This document shows, one piece after another, positions 8,593 through 16,779 of a stretch of 44,997 nt of DNA. A program made the translations under genes and the position numbers. Under the pieces are notes generated by a model, which saw nothing but the letters and a program-made list of their open reading frames with translations, was not told the origin of the DNA and searched no databases. Source of the stretch: Gammaproteobacteria bacterium CG22_combo_CG10-13_8_21_14_all_40_8 (GTDB lineage: Bacteria; Pseudomonadota; Gammaproteobacteria; Enterobacterales; GCA-002770795); contig PCTP01000174.1 in NCBI GenBank assembly GCA_002770795.1, positions 4,615 through 49,611 of the forward strand, written 5' to 3'. Position 1 is the stretch's first letter. Every line of letters starts with the position of its first letter.

Positions 8593-9492
8593 CTATCTAA
8601 ATAGTACCTCTTGTAGCATTCTATCACAATGATAGTGCCACTCAGACAAAACAACCCCAAATGCTTGTTCAATTTTGTCAACACAAAGTTTCGAGTTTAA
8701 AGGGCGTGTTGCGGCGACTGGGTATGCACTTGAGGGAATGGGATGGATCTCTCGACATTGAATGGATACACCATTAGGGCCTTCTTTTGCTTTAGACAAA
8801 ATATACTCTGCGTAATCAAACCATGTTGTAGCTCCTTTGGCTACAAGATGGTAAATACCAGAAAGATCTAGGGGATCTGTATCTTTAGCTTGCGCAATTT
8901 GCCTTAAGCAAAGTGCACTTACATCGGCAATTAATTCTGCGCTTGTTGGCGCCCCTTGTTGATCGGCTACAATATTCAACTGTTCTCTTTCTGCAAATAA
9001 ACGTAACATGGATTTTGCAAAATTTGCACCTCTTGTGGCATACACCCAACTGGTTCTGAAAATAAGATGGTTACAACCTGAATCAATAATCGACCTTTCT
9101 CCAGCCAATTTGCTTTTGCCATAAATAGACAATGGATTCACTTCTTCGGTTTCCTTGTAGAAGCCTTCCTTATTACCATCAAAAACATAATCAGTGGAAT
9201 AATGAAGCAACCAAGCGCCTAGATTAAAAATTTCCTGTGCCATCACAGCTAAAGCCTCTGCATTAATGGCATAGGCATTGGCTTGATCAGTTTCCGCTTT
9301 ATCCACTGCGGTATAAGCAGCCGCATTGACTAACCAATCGGGTTTATGTTGACGGATAACATACCTTAAAGCGTCTGCATCAGATAAATTAAGTTGTGAG
9401 CGATCTAAGGAGATTAAAGTCCCCAATGGCGCAAGCGCACGTTGTAACTCCCAACCCACTTGACCATTTTTACCCAGTAGTAATATTTTCAT
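8593..9492 (-). CDS. rmlD: dTDP-4-dehydrorhamnose reductase
   Basis: RmlD reduces dTDP-4-keto-L-rhamnose to dTDP-L-rhamnose with NAD(P)H, the last step of dTDP-rhamnose synthesis. The 299-residue protein has the normal length for the family. It shows the N-terminal nucleotide-binding motif GKNGQVG (7-13), STDYVFDG and the catalytic YGKSK (Tyr/Lys pair). A strong Shine-Dalgarno AAGGAG stands just before the ATG. It is the last gene of the leftward polysaccharide arm, 15 bp after the DegT aminotransferase. No rmlA, rmlB or rmlC lies in the window, so the substrate must come from genes elsewhere, or this homologue reduces another dTDP-4-keto sugar. Confidence 0.92.
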   Translation of the reverse strand: MKILLLGKNGQVGWELQRALAPLGTLISLDRSQLNLSDADALRYVIRQHKPDWLVNAAAYTAVDKAETDQANAYAINAEALAVMAQEIFNLGAWLLHYSTDYVFDGNKEGFYKETEEVNPLSIYGKSKLAGERSIIDSGCNHLIFRTSWVYATRGANFAKSMLRLFAEREQLNIVADQQGAPTSAELIADVSALCLRQIAQAKDTDPLDLSGIYHLVAKGATTWFDYAEYILSKAKEGPNGVSIQCREIHPIPSSAYPVAATRPLNSKLCVDKIEQAFGVVLSEWHYHCDRMLQEVLFR

Positions 9493-9507
9493 GAGGCTCC
9501 TTCAGTA

Positions 9508-10641
9508 TTAATTAAATATTGCTAATAAAGTATTAAACAATATGTCTTTGTCTTTTAATGCCATTTTGCTATGAAATGGGATGCCTAAACAGTTTCTATT
9601 GAGATCGTTGGTTACAGTCATTGCCGTCGCGCAAGAAATAGGAGAGATAGCGCTTTCAGAATAAATTGGCATTTTATGAACGGCTGGACAATACCATTTT
9701 CTCGTTTCAATTTTAGCTTCAATAAATTTTTCACAAACCAAATCCATGGACATAAATTGATCAAATTTAATCACATAGGTACTGGGAGCAAATTCAAAGC
9801 GATCATCAATAGCTTGTAGAGTGAGAGGTAATTGATACGAAAGAATAAAATGATTATAGTCTTTCCACATTTGGTGCTTTAAAGATTTGATCGCTTGCCA
9901 ACGTCGCATTTGTGCTAAACCAACCGCTGCATGATATTCACTCATTTTAGCATTGTATCCATCCACCAAAACTTGAAAGTTTTTTAAGCCAAAATTACTC
10001 ATAAGCCGACATTTTTCGATGAGATTTTCCTTGGCCGAAATAATGAGCCCCCCCTCTCCGATAGCAAAGTTTTTGGTGGCGTGAAAACTGAAGGTATAAA
10101 TACATTCAGTTCCAATAGATTGGTGCCCAAAAGCCGCAGCAGCATCAACTACAACAGGTAACGCAAACTTTAAGGAAAAACTATCCCATAATTGACTATC
10201 TACAGGACTGCCTAAGGCTGCCACAGTTAACACAGCATCTATTTTATGCTTAGGTAACAAAGCTTCAACAATTGATGGCGTAAGCTGCCAAGTTGCTACA
10301 TCCACATCAGCAAGCATAGGTTTTAATCCAGCTTCTATAATAGCAGAAACTGTAGCAGGAAAAGTAAAGGACGGAACTAAAATGGTGGATTGGGGTTTTA
10401 AATTTAGAGACTTGAGTGCCAAAACAATAGCAGAAGTGCCATTGGAACAGGTTGTAAGATTTTGTGATTCACAATCAAAGCTAGCAACGGATTGAATCAA
10501 TTGGCAAAGTTGTTGTTCGAATTGTAGAACTAAGGGACCATAATTTGAATACCAAAGATTATGATCTATCTGCTTTAACCAAGGGTAAAGCTCATCTGCA
10601 CTTGGCAAGTCAGGGATCAGCAACTTTAATGTCTGGTGCAT
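9508..10641 (-). CDS. DegT/DnrJ/EryC1/StrS-family sugar aminotransferase
   Basis: This PLP-dependent enzyme transfers an amino group to a nucleotide-linked keto-sugar. The 377 residues include the family signatures CSNGTSAIVLAL (65-76), SFTFPATVSA (91-100), the PLP-contacting Asp166 in VVDAAAAFGHQ, and the Schiff-base Lys190 in HATKNFAIGEGG. GAGAG upstream of the ATG at 10641 supports the start. It sits just upstream of rmlD in the same direction, so the substrate may be a dTDP-4-keto-6-deoxy sugar. That is inference from position; regiochemistry cannot be read from the sequence. It is the second DegT enzyme of the locus and is clearly different from the one at 24,148. Confidence 0.87.
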   Translation of the reverse strand: MHQTLKLLIPDLPSADELYPWLKQIDHNLWYSNYGPLVLQFEQQLCQLIQSVASFDCESQNLTTCSNGTSAIVLALKSLNLKPQSTILVPSFTFPATVSAIIEAGLKPMLADVDVATWQLTPSIVEALLPKHKIDAVLTVAALGSPVDSQLWDSFSLKFALPVVVDAAAAFGHQSIGTECIYTFSFHATKNFAIGEGGLIISAKENLIEKCRLMSNFGLKNFQVLVDGYNAKMSEYHAAVGLAQMRRWQAIKSLKHQMWKDYNHFILSYQLPLTLQAIDDRFEFAPSTYVIKFDQFMSMDLVCEKFIEAKIETRKWYCPAVHKMPIYSESAISPISCATAMTVTNDLNRNCLGIPFHSKMALKDKDILFNTLLAIFN

Positions 10642-10704
10642 TTATTTTCTCTCAATAATTTTTACAGGAATTATTGCCATTATTAGTGATAGGATTGCTC
10701 AATA

Positions 10705-11439
10705 TCAAAACTTTCCTCGAATAAACAACCCAATAAACTGCAAAAGTCTTAACTGTCTTGAGATCCTTGTTGGTTGAACAACTAGTCGAAACAACCATTC
10801 TAAATGAATACGTTGCATCCATCGGGGCGCTCTTTTAACCTCATCAACAAAAACATCGTAACTCCCCCCGACACCTATATATAAGGTGTTCGGGTATTTT
10901 TCCCTACATTCAGCAATAAATTTTTCCTGTTTTGGCGATCCCATGGCAACACAAACAATTTGAGCCCGACTTTTAGTAATTTGTTCGATGATAAGTCCAT
11001 TATCATCGAAATACCCTGAGTGGGCACCCACAATATTAACATGATATTGCTGTTGTAATTTTATTTGTGTTAGGGCGTTCACTCTCTCTGAAGCCCCTAA
11101 TAGATACACAAAGGACTGATGCACACCTGCCTTCTGCATAAGGGACTCCCAAAGTTCACATCCTGGAATTCTTTTACCTGCCTTTCCTTTTCTACTCATT
11201 AACCACACAACGGGTATACCATCGGCAAAAGCCACTGTGGATGTAGAAATCAGTTGCTTGTATGCGGGATCCTGATAACAAGTGACCAGTTTTTCTGCAT
11301 TGATTGCCACAGCAAATCCTGTTTTGATCTTGCCACTTGTGTTGTAAAAAGAATCAGCTGCAGAATTCACTTCTAAAAAAGGTTGAATAGCTAAATCCGC
11401 AAGAGTAATTTTAGAGAGTTGTTTAACTGTGGTGTTCAT
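10705..11439 (-). CDS. WecG/TagA/CpsF-family glycosyltransferase (GT26)
   Basis: GT26 enzymes add ManNAc or ManNAcA to undecaprenyl-diphosphate-linked amino-sugars on the cytoplasmic face of the membrane. The 244-residue protein has FADGIPVVWL with the conserved Asp, KRIPGCEL, GAHSGYFD, VAMGSPKQEKFI and the C-terminal membrane-contact segment RAPRWMQRIHLEWLFRL. Since wecB and wecC of this locus make UDP-ManNAcA, this is the natural candidate to transfer it. The gene overlaps the deacetylase gene by 17 bp and is the last link of the eight-gene overlapping chain. Confidence 0.9.
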   Translation of the reverse strand: MNTTVKQLSKITLADLAIQPFLEVNSAADSFYNTSGKIKTGFAVAINAEKLVTCYQDPAYKQLISTSTVAFADGIPVVWLMSRKGKAGKRIPGCELWESLMQKAGVHQSFVYLLGASERVNALTQIKLQQQYHVNIVGAHSGYFDDNGLIIEQITKSRAQIVCVAMGSPKQEKFIAECREKYPNTLYIGVGGSYDVFVDEVKRAPRWMQRIHLEWLFRLVVQPTRISRQLRLLQFIGLFIRGKF

Positions 11440-12409
11440 GATACCAATCTCTAAAAGTGATAAATTGATTCGTTGTTATAGTCTCTTGTAAAAACAACTT
11501 TAACTGTGACAAAGAGCACTCACTAAATGCTTTGGGATGCCCCATAATAACCATGTGTTTGTGTTTTTGCTTCCAAGTATCATAGGCTTTCATTAACAAT
11601 TTCGACTTGTATCCATCAATAGAAATCACTGACATTGAGGGAATGCTGAGCAATTTAAGGATATTAGATAAGGGGGATTCAACCGCTTTTCCATCACCAA
11701 ATGATCGATGAGTTTGCTTGTTTATTAGTTTAGCAACGACCATTCGCCAATAGAACAAAGGGGAAACTTTCATGCTTGCAATAGGTAATTCTATAAAGTG
11801 CCCCCGATTTTTCGCGACCAAAGGATCATCATCAAAATGCCAATAATCCATTATCGGGGCGTTGCGAAAATCAAATTTCTGGCCAGGTGATTGTAGATAG
11901 CCACCAGGAAAAACGGAACTATCCATTTTAATACCCTGTTCGTATAAAATGTTAGATAAAATATCAAAAGGTTGTATACACCATCCACCAGCACGATAAG
12001 CAATGGGATGAATATTAAATTCTTTCACTAGAATTGTCTTATACTTCTCAACAATTTTTGCAATAGTTTCAGTGTCAAACTGTTGAAGGCGATATCTTGT
12101 ACTAGGTAATAATATTTCTCCATCACCTTCTTTGGCATCTTCCCAATGAGGATGTATGTGCAATTGAATATCATGCCCTGCAGCCAGAATTACTTGAAGT
12201 TGCAGAATAACCATTGATCTATCATCATGCAATGACGGCATATCTAAAGAATGAAAAAGATACCCTGCATCCACGAAAAAGGTGGCTTTAACACCAAAAT
12301 CATCTAACAGTGCCAGTAGTTTATTGGTAGGCTCGATCAAACACTTTTGAGCAGTTCCAATATTTCGCCCCAAGAAGAGTTCGTAATCTAAGGTTAATAA
12401 TATCTTCAC
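11423..12409 (-). CDS. Polysaccharide deacetylase-like (NodB-type) protein
   Basis: The 328-residue protein resembles carbohydrate-esterase family 4 enzymes that remove N- or O-acetyl groups from sugars. It has an N-terminal strand TLDYEL carrying the catalytic-type Asp, TFFVDAGY, the histidine motif HIHPHW (metal ligands) and AYRAGGWCI corresponding to the Arg-Gly-Gly motif. No signal peptide is visible, so it may act in the cytoplasm on lipid-linked precursors. The start is GTG at 12409, whose GTGA overlaps the TGA of the upstream sulfotransferase. N-deacetylation would expose amino groups that the neighbouring sulfotransferases could sulfate; that is inference. Confidence 0.78.
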   Translation of the reverse strand: MKILLTLDYELFLGRNIGTAQKCLIEPTNKLLALLDDFGVKATFFVDAGYLFHSLDMPSLHDDRSMVILQLQVILAAGHDIQLHIHPHWEDAKEGDGEILLPSTRYRLQQFDTETIAKIVEKYKTILVKEFNIHPIAYRAGGWCIQPFDILSNILYEQGIKMDSSVFPGGYLQSPGQKFDFRNAPIMDYWHFDDDPLVAKNRGHFIELPIASMKVSPLFYWRMVVAKLINKQTHRSFGDGKAVESPLSNILKLLSIPSMSVISIDGYKSKLLMKAYDTWKQKHKHMVIMGHPKAFSECSLSQLKLFLQETITTNQFITFRDWYHEHHS

Positions 12410-13266
12410 AGTTTATATCGATTTAGCAAGTTCAATGGGAAAGTTAAGAAATAACCTATCCATCGTTTGAAAAGTGGAAGTTCATCGCACCATCCATCAT
12501 GAGATTGAAACTGAATAGAAGCCTTTTTAGCCAAACGATTTCCGCCGATGATATGGCCTATGTCAAAAAATTGTTCTGTCTGAATTTTGGTTAAAATAGA
12601 GATACAATCCAGATCTGTAAAGTTAGCGATATTTTGAAATACAGATTTTGGATCATTTAACAAATCTTCATATTTTACTTTTAATACTTTATTTTTTAAG
12701 AGTGTTCTGGAAATTATTTCAGCAGTAAAATTCACTAGATTATAATAAATACAAGCACTCATTAATCCTCTTGATGTTTGCACATTCTTGGCAAAGGAAT
12801 GAATAACCCCTCTAGGATCACGAACTAAATAGATATATTTTACATCTAAATTATCACATTTATTTAAGGCCAGGGCCCTGCCTATATATTTAGATGAGTC
12901 GATCACTCTTTCTTGATCGCAATGTTGAAGGATCTCAGAAAATAATTCTTCATGAAAATTTTGGTAGCATGATGGTAATTTATATGCAAAAAAATATTTA
13001 AAAATATTTATATGCTTTTCTAGAGTTCTCGCACGCTCTTGTGTCTCTTGCTCCAAAGATTTTAAACAAGAAATTTGTGACCAACATATGCAATCCGAAA
13101 GTAAACTACCGCAGCTACATTGGCTTACAGCTAAATTTCCATGGTTTAGTTGGGTTAACTCCCCTACTTGAATGGCACTTTTAGCAGCTCCCAAGAATAC
13201 ACTTAACGCCGTGCTGCCACTACGTCCTGCGCCCATGATATAAAGAATTTTAGATTTTTTCTGCAT
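12406..13266 (-). CDS. PAPS-dependent sulfotransferase (1 of 5), Cys-motif type
   Basis: This 286-residue protein should transfer sulfate from PAPS to a hydroxyl or amine of the polysaccharide or its precursor. The 5'-phosphosulfate loop GAGRSGSTAL lies at 12-21 and the 3'-phosphate motif LVRDPRG at 147-153. A cysteine cluster (Cys50, 52, 59, 61) follows the pattern CxCG...CxCW seen in a subset of bacterial sulfotransferases. I chose ATG 13266 because it places the P-loop at the usual distance from the N-terminus; an in-frame start at 13350 would add 28 residues that lie over the acetyltransferase gene. It overlaps that gene by 17 bp, and its TGA overlaps the deacetylase start. Confidence 0.85.
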   Translation of the reverse strand: MQKKSKILYIMGAGRSGSTALSVFLGAAKSAIQVGELTQLNHGNLAVSQCSCGSLLSDCICWSQISCLKSLEQETQERARTLEKHINIFKYFFAYKLPSCYQNFHEELFSEILQHCDQERVIDSSKYIGRALALNKCDNLDVKYIYLVRDPRGVIHSFAKNVQTSRGLMSACIYYNLVNFTAEIISRTLLKNKVLKVKYEDLLNDPKSVFQNIANFTDLDCISILTKIQTEQFFDIGHIIGGNRLAKKASIQFQSHDGWCDELPLFKRWIGYFLTFPLNLLNRYKL

Positions 13267-13777
13267 GACGATACTTAATGACTTTTGCAGGGTTTCCAAC
13301 AACAACAGCCCAAGCGGGTACATTTTTTGTGACCACAGCTCCGGCTCCAATCACAGCATGATCTTCAACAATTATGCCAGGTAGAATAATCACATTCGCG
13401 CCTATCCAAACATCATTCATTATACGAGTCTCTTTTCTGCTCTTGCCTTGCTGTTGAATATACTGATGACAATCATCAAATTTATGATTTCTGGTATAGA
13501 TTTTCACATCTGGTCCCATTATCACATAGTCCCCGATAGAAACATTGGCATGAATCAAACAATTTTGCCCCAATTCAGAATGGTTACCTATACGAATATT
13601 AGGAGAAATATCTGCATTATATTTCACTCGAATATTGTCTCCACAATTCACAACAAACTGTTTAACCAGAAGTCTACGAATACGGTGAAAGCCTAAAGAA
13701 TAAGGTCGATAATCTTCTGGCGTAAACCTGAAAAAGGCGATGTATAAAAAATAAGCCAGCTTTCTATAAAGACTCAT
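13250..13777 (-). CDS. Left-handed beta-helix (hexapeptide) O-acetyltransferase
   Basis: This 175-residue hexapeptide-repeat acyltransferase resembles the maltose O-acetyltransferase/WcaF group and probably acetylates a sugar hydroxyl with acetyl-CoA. Repeating units are visible in IRIGNHSELGQNCLIHANV and VWIGANVIILPGIIVEDHAVI. The acceptor-site His lies in YTRNHKF, and the C-terminal AWAVVVGNPAKVIKYR is typical. The N-terminus (about 1-17) is hydrophobic or amphipathic and may associate with membranes. It overlaps the GT4 gene by 14 bp and the sulfotransferase gene by 17 bp. Confidence 0.88.
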   Translation of the reverse strand: MSLYRKLAYFLYIAFFRFTPEDYRPYSLGFHRIRRLLVKQFVVNCGDNIRVKYNADISPNIRIGNHSELGQNCLIHANVSIGDYVIMGPDVKIYTRNHKFDDCHQYIQQQGKSRKETRIMNDVWIGANVIILPGIIVEDHAVIGAGAVVTKNVPAWAVVVGNPAKVIKYRHAEKI

Positions 13778-14822
13778 TGGTACCTGCCATTTCTGTATAA
13801 ATAGCCATTAATTTATCACAAACCCTATCTAATGAATAATCAGTGTTAGATTGTATACATCTAACACTCATCTGTTGATAGTCTTCCTGAGATAGAAAAT
13901 GGGCTTTTACTAGCTGTTCCACTAAAGACTCTGTATTGATTTTTTCTAATAAAAATCCGTTAGATCCATCCTGAACTTGCATTTTTGGCCCAACCAAAGG
14001 GGTAGTAATTACAGGTATTCCACAATACATGGCTTCCGTAATCACCAATCCAAATGCTTCCTTGCGAGTAGGCAATACTAAATATCGACTTTTCCTGACA
14101 TAATTGGCAATAGTGGACTGTTCGGCGTCTTCGATAATGGTTACTTTATCTGGATGTGACATGGCCTGAATAGCGCACAACTCAGTCCCCGAACCGATAA
14201 AACAAAACGAAGGATATAACCCTGATTTTGTACCTAACAATTCTATAGCCTCTAGTAACATATCTAAACCTTTGGCCTTATAGAAGGAGCCTACAAAAAC
14301 AAAATCATACAACTTTTCTTCATTTTTTGGGAAAAAGATACTTCTATCAATTCCAGCAGGTATAACAGAACTCACTTTTCTATGATAAACATTTTCAAAT
14401 TCGTCAGCAATTCCAGTACCTACCGATAAAATCTGATCCACATAAACTAATCCCTTTTTCGTCAAATACCTGAATAATGTATTCTTGTAGGAAAAAGTGA
14501 CATCGTTTCCGTGTAATGTCATTAATACATGACTACCCCGTAGACGACTTTTCAATAATAAAATTAATAGAATATTAGGAAATAAAAAATGAAAATGTAC
14601 AACCTCAAACTTTATTTTTAGTTTTTGACGTAAATTGAGAAAATAGCTAATATATTTTATAAGACTTCCAATTTTTCCTGTGTTTTTTCTTTGCAAGAAA
14701 CATTGATAAAACTCGATATCTGGCCAGTTTTTTTTGAAAAAATTTAGCTGATTAACAACAAATATACCCGCATATTTTTTATGTTCTGAAGGCGCATTAT
14801 TGGATGCTATGAGTATTTTCAT
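13764..14822 (-). CDS. Glycosyltransferase family 4 (GT-B fold)
   Basis: This 352-residue retaining glycosyltransferase should add a sugar to the lipid-linked repeat unit. The N-terminal domain contains VHFHFLFPN and LHGNDVTFSYK. The C-terminal donor domain has FVGSFYKAKGLDMLLEA, and the nucleotide-sugar-binding EAFGLVITEAMYCGIPVI shows the conserved E-x7-E. The start ATG overlaps the TGA of the upstream sulfotransferase (ATGA). Donor and acceptor cannot be told from sequence. Residues and codons are strongly AT/Lys/Phe/Ile-biased, like its neighbours. Confidence 0.9.
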   Translation of the reverse strand: MKILIASNNAPSEHKKYAGIFVVNQLNFFKKNWPDIEFYQCFLQRKNTGKIGSLIKYISYFLNLRQKLKIKFEVVHFHFLFPNILLILLLKSRLRGSHVLMTLHGNDVTFSYKNTLFRYLTKKGLVYVDQILSVGTGIADEFENVYHRKVSSVIPAGIDRSIFFPKNEEKLYDFVFVGSFYKAKGLDMLLEAIELLGTKSGLYPSFCFIGSGTELCAIQAMSHPDKVTIIEDAEQSTIANYVRKSRYLVLPTRKEAFGLVITEAMYCGIPVITTPLVGPKMQVQDGSNGFLLEKINTESLVEQLVKAHFLSQEDYQQMSVRCIQSNTDYSLDRVCDKLMAIYTEMAGTNESL

Positions 14823-15772
14823 TGATTAAAACTCAATCTTCTTAAAATTGCATCTAATGGATTTTTTAATCTTGATAAGTTCAAAATTAATGCCAAAGGC
14901 ATTTTCAAAAAATACCATAATATTTTAAACCAATATAAAACCACCCAACCACCTATAGGCTTCTCTTTATAACCAGCCTTGTTTAAGAAATCAGATAAGG
15001 TTTTTTGGATCCAATACACATCAGAGCAGGGTAATTCTGCCATCCATTTTTCTGAGTTATTAGCATTAATGTGAGTATAGTTGATATCACCTAGAGTACA
15101 TTTCAAATAAGCGGACAATTCATTAAGAACCAGCTTAGGCTGTTGGGTCAACCTTTCATATTGAATAATGAAACAATGCTCTCCCTTACTTGTATTGGCA
15201 ATTTCAAAAGATCTAGCCCAAAGTTTGGCCATAAGAATCGGGTTATAATTTAGCCAAAGCCTCAAAGCTTCCCAATAACGCTTTTTCCTAAGATAATTTT
15301 TATATTTCTTCTTTTGGCTTAAAATACAATCTCTTGGGTCCCTTAACAAAAATACAAACTTAAACCGATCAGATAAGGTTAAAAATTCATCGATATAATA
15401 AATATTTCTAGGTGTACTGTCCAAGCAGTGGCTGTATTGACCTCTTATTAGCTGCAAAATTGATAAATAAAGCTGTGCGCCTTGGGTTATCTCACCATTA
15501 TTTATGCTGTTTTTCAATTGAGCTAAAAGACTTTCTCTATAATCATTTTCTTGAAACAATCCTTCTCCATAGGCTAACTTCATCATTTGTTGTTGAGCCA
15601 TTTTATTGAGTGTTTTTGGGTCTATCCTTGAGGTATCTTTGATATTCCAGATATTTTCCACAAATTGTAATTCTGGTGTATATTGAGCCAAATTTGCCTG
15701 ATGTAATATTTTGTTTAAGAGCTTAGTACCGCTCCTGGCATAGCCTGTAATCATGATAATAGCTGTATTCAC
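14819..15772 (-). CDS. PAPS-dependent sulfotransferase (2 of 5)
   Basis: With the GTG start at 15772 the protein has 317 residues. The phosphosulfate loop GYARSGTKLL lies at 10-19 and FLLRDPRDCI, with the 3'-phosphate contacts, at 141-150. The C-terminal third is hydrophobic (WFKILWYFLKMPLALIL) and may associate with the membrane. GTG 15772 is preferred over an in-frame ATG at 15805: GAGAGG stands about 9 bases upstream, and its GTGA overlaps the TGA of the preceding gene, the same arrangement used at other junctions of this chain. The acceptor is unknown; the context suggests polysaccharide. Confidence 0.87.
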   Translation of the reverse strand: MNTAIIMITGYARSGTKLLNKILHQANLAQYTPELQFVENIWNIKDTSRIDPKTLNKMAQQQMMKLAYGEGLFQENDYRESLLAQLKNSINNGEITQGAQLYLSILQLIRGQYSHCLDSTPRNIYYIDEFLTLSDRFKFVFLLRDPRDCILSQKKKYKNYLRKKRYWEALRLWLNYNPILMAKLWARSFEIANTSKGEHCFIIQYERLTQQPKLVLNELSAYLKCTLGDINYTHINANNSEKWMAELPCSDVYWIQKTLSDFLNKAGYKEKPIGGWVVLYWFKILWYFLKMPLALILNLSRLKNPLDAILRRLSFNQ

Positions 15773-16779
15773 TTTGCAACGCCTCTCAGAGGATAATCGC
15801 GGCAAAGTGATTGATATAACTTAAGGCAATGATTTTCAACGAATTTAATTTGTTCGGGTGACAATTCATACTTCCATTTGCCTATATTCTTAACATCTAT
15901 GGGTTTCTGCGTATTCCTATGATGGTGGTATTTTTCTACGTCCCCTAGATTTTCTTGATCCAACCAAAACTTTAACATAGACTCTTGAAAATCAACGCCT
16001 AAATAGTCGCAAACGCTTTGCATTGTTGATTTAGGTTGTCTAATCAAATCCTCATAATGAATCACTAAAAAGCATTCTTTCCCCAAATTCTTTTTATTTT
16101 TTTCTATGGTGCCATGCGCTTTTAGCCAAAACCACACAATATAATCCGCTTCATTCATCGACTTTTTTGAAGCAAGTCCTGATTTTATATAAGATGCAAA
16201 AACTGCTCTGGGATCTCGGATTAAATGGATATATTTAGCCTTTGGAAAAAGCGCTTGGATATGATCTATAAATTGCGAATTTTTTGGTGTCTTGTCTCCC
16301 CATATCATCGCATCCTGAGGGATAAATTGTTGCGATTTTTCTACGCGATGCAGGCCATAGTTCAGGTATATCATTTCGATGATGTTAGCCAAACTTTGCT
16401 GTTTTTCGGGAAGTGCTTGGCAACTTTGTAAGGTTTTCTCTAGAGAAATATTCCAAGTACTAAATTCAGGATGCTTTTCAAATCCGTTAATTACCATTGA
16501 AGTTAATTGGTTCCAAGGTAAATATGCCTTACGATAAAACTTTCTGATTATTTTTGGAAGAACATAAGATTCTGGAGGAATAACAATCTGAGGATCTTTT
16601 GTTAACATAGTCCGCAACAAGGTACTTCCCGAACGCCCACATCCCAAAATAAAAAAGGGAGTTAAACTCTCATTACTCGATAAAGAATACCTTTTATCAA
16701 AAAAGTGGACGTGAGACTGAATTCTTAGATACCATCGAATCCATTTGAAACCAGGAGACAATAAATAACCTAATTTCAC
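15769..16779 (-). CDS. PAPS-dependent sulfotransferase (3 of 5)
   Basis: This 336-residue sulfotransferase shows the phosphosulfate loop GCGRSGSTLL (46-55), PPESYVL, the mid-domain WGDKTP motif (160-165) typical of bacterial sulfotransferases, and LIRDPRAVFASY (186-197), whose Arg and Ser contact the 3'-phosphate of PAPS. GTG 16779 is the start and overlaps the TGA of the preceding gene. It is well conserved by motif and appears intact. The N-terminal 40 residues carry a basic/aromatic segment that could bring the enzyme to the membrane. The acceptor is inferred to be the locus polysaccharide. Confidence 0.9.
   Translation of the reverse strand: MKLGYLLSPGFKWIRWYLRIQSHVHFFDKRYSLSSNESLTPFFILGCGRSGSTLLRTMLTKDPQIVIPPESYVLPKIIRKFYRKAYLPWNQLTSMVINGFEKHPEFSTWNISLEKTLQSCQALPEKQQSLANIIEMIYLNYGLHRVEKSQQFIPQDAMIWGDKTPKNSQFIDHIQALFPKAKYIHLIRDPRAVFASYIKSGLASKKSMNEADYIVWFWLKAHGTIEKNKKNLGKECFLVIHYEDLIRQPKSTMQSVCDYLGVDFQESMLKFWLDQENLGDVEKYHHHRNTQKPIDVKNIGKWKYELSPEQIKFVENHCLKLYQSLCRDYPLRGVAK

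Noticed and set aside
13267..13350. Longer N-terminus for the sulfotransferase starting at 13350
   Set aside because: The extra 28 residues lie over the acetyltransferase reading frame and precede the P-loop by an unusual distance.
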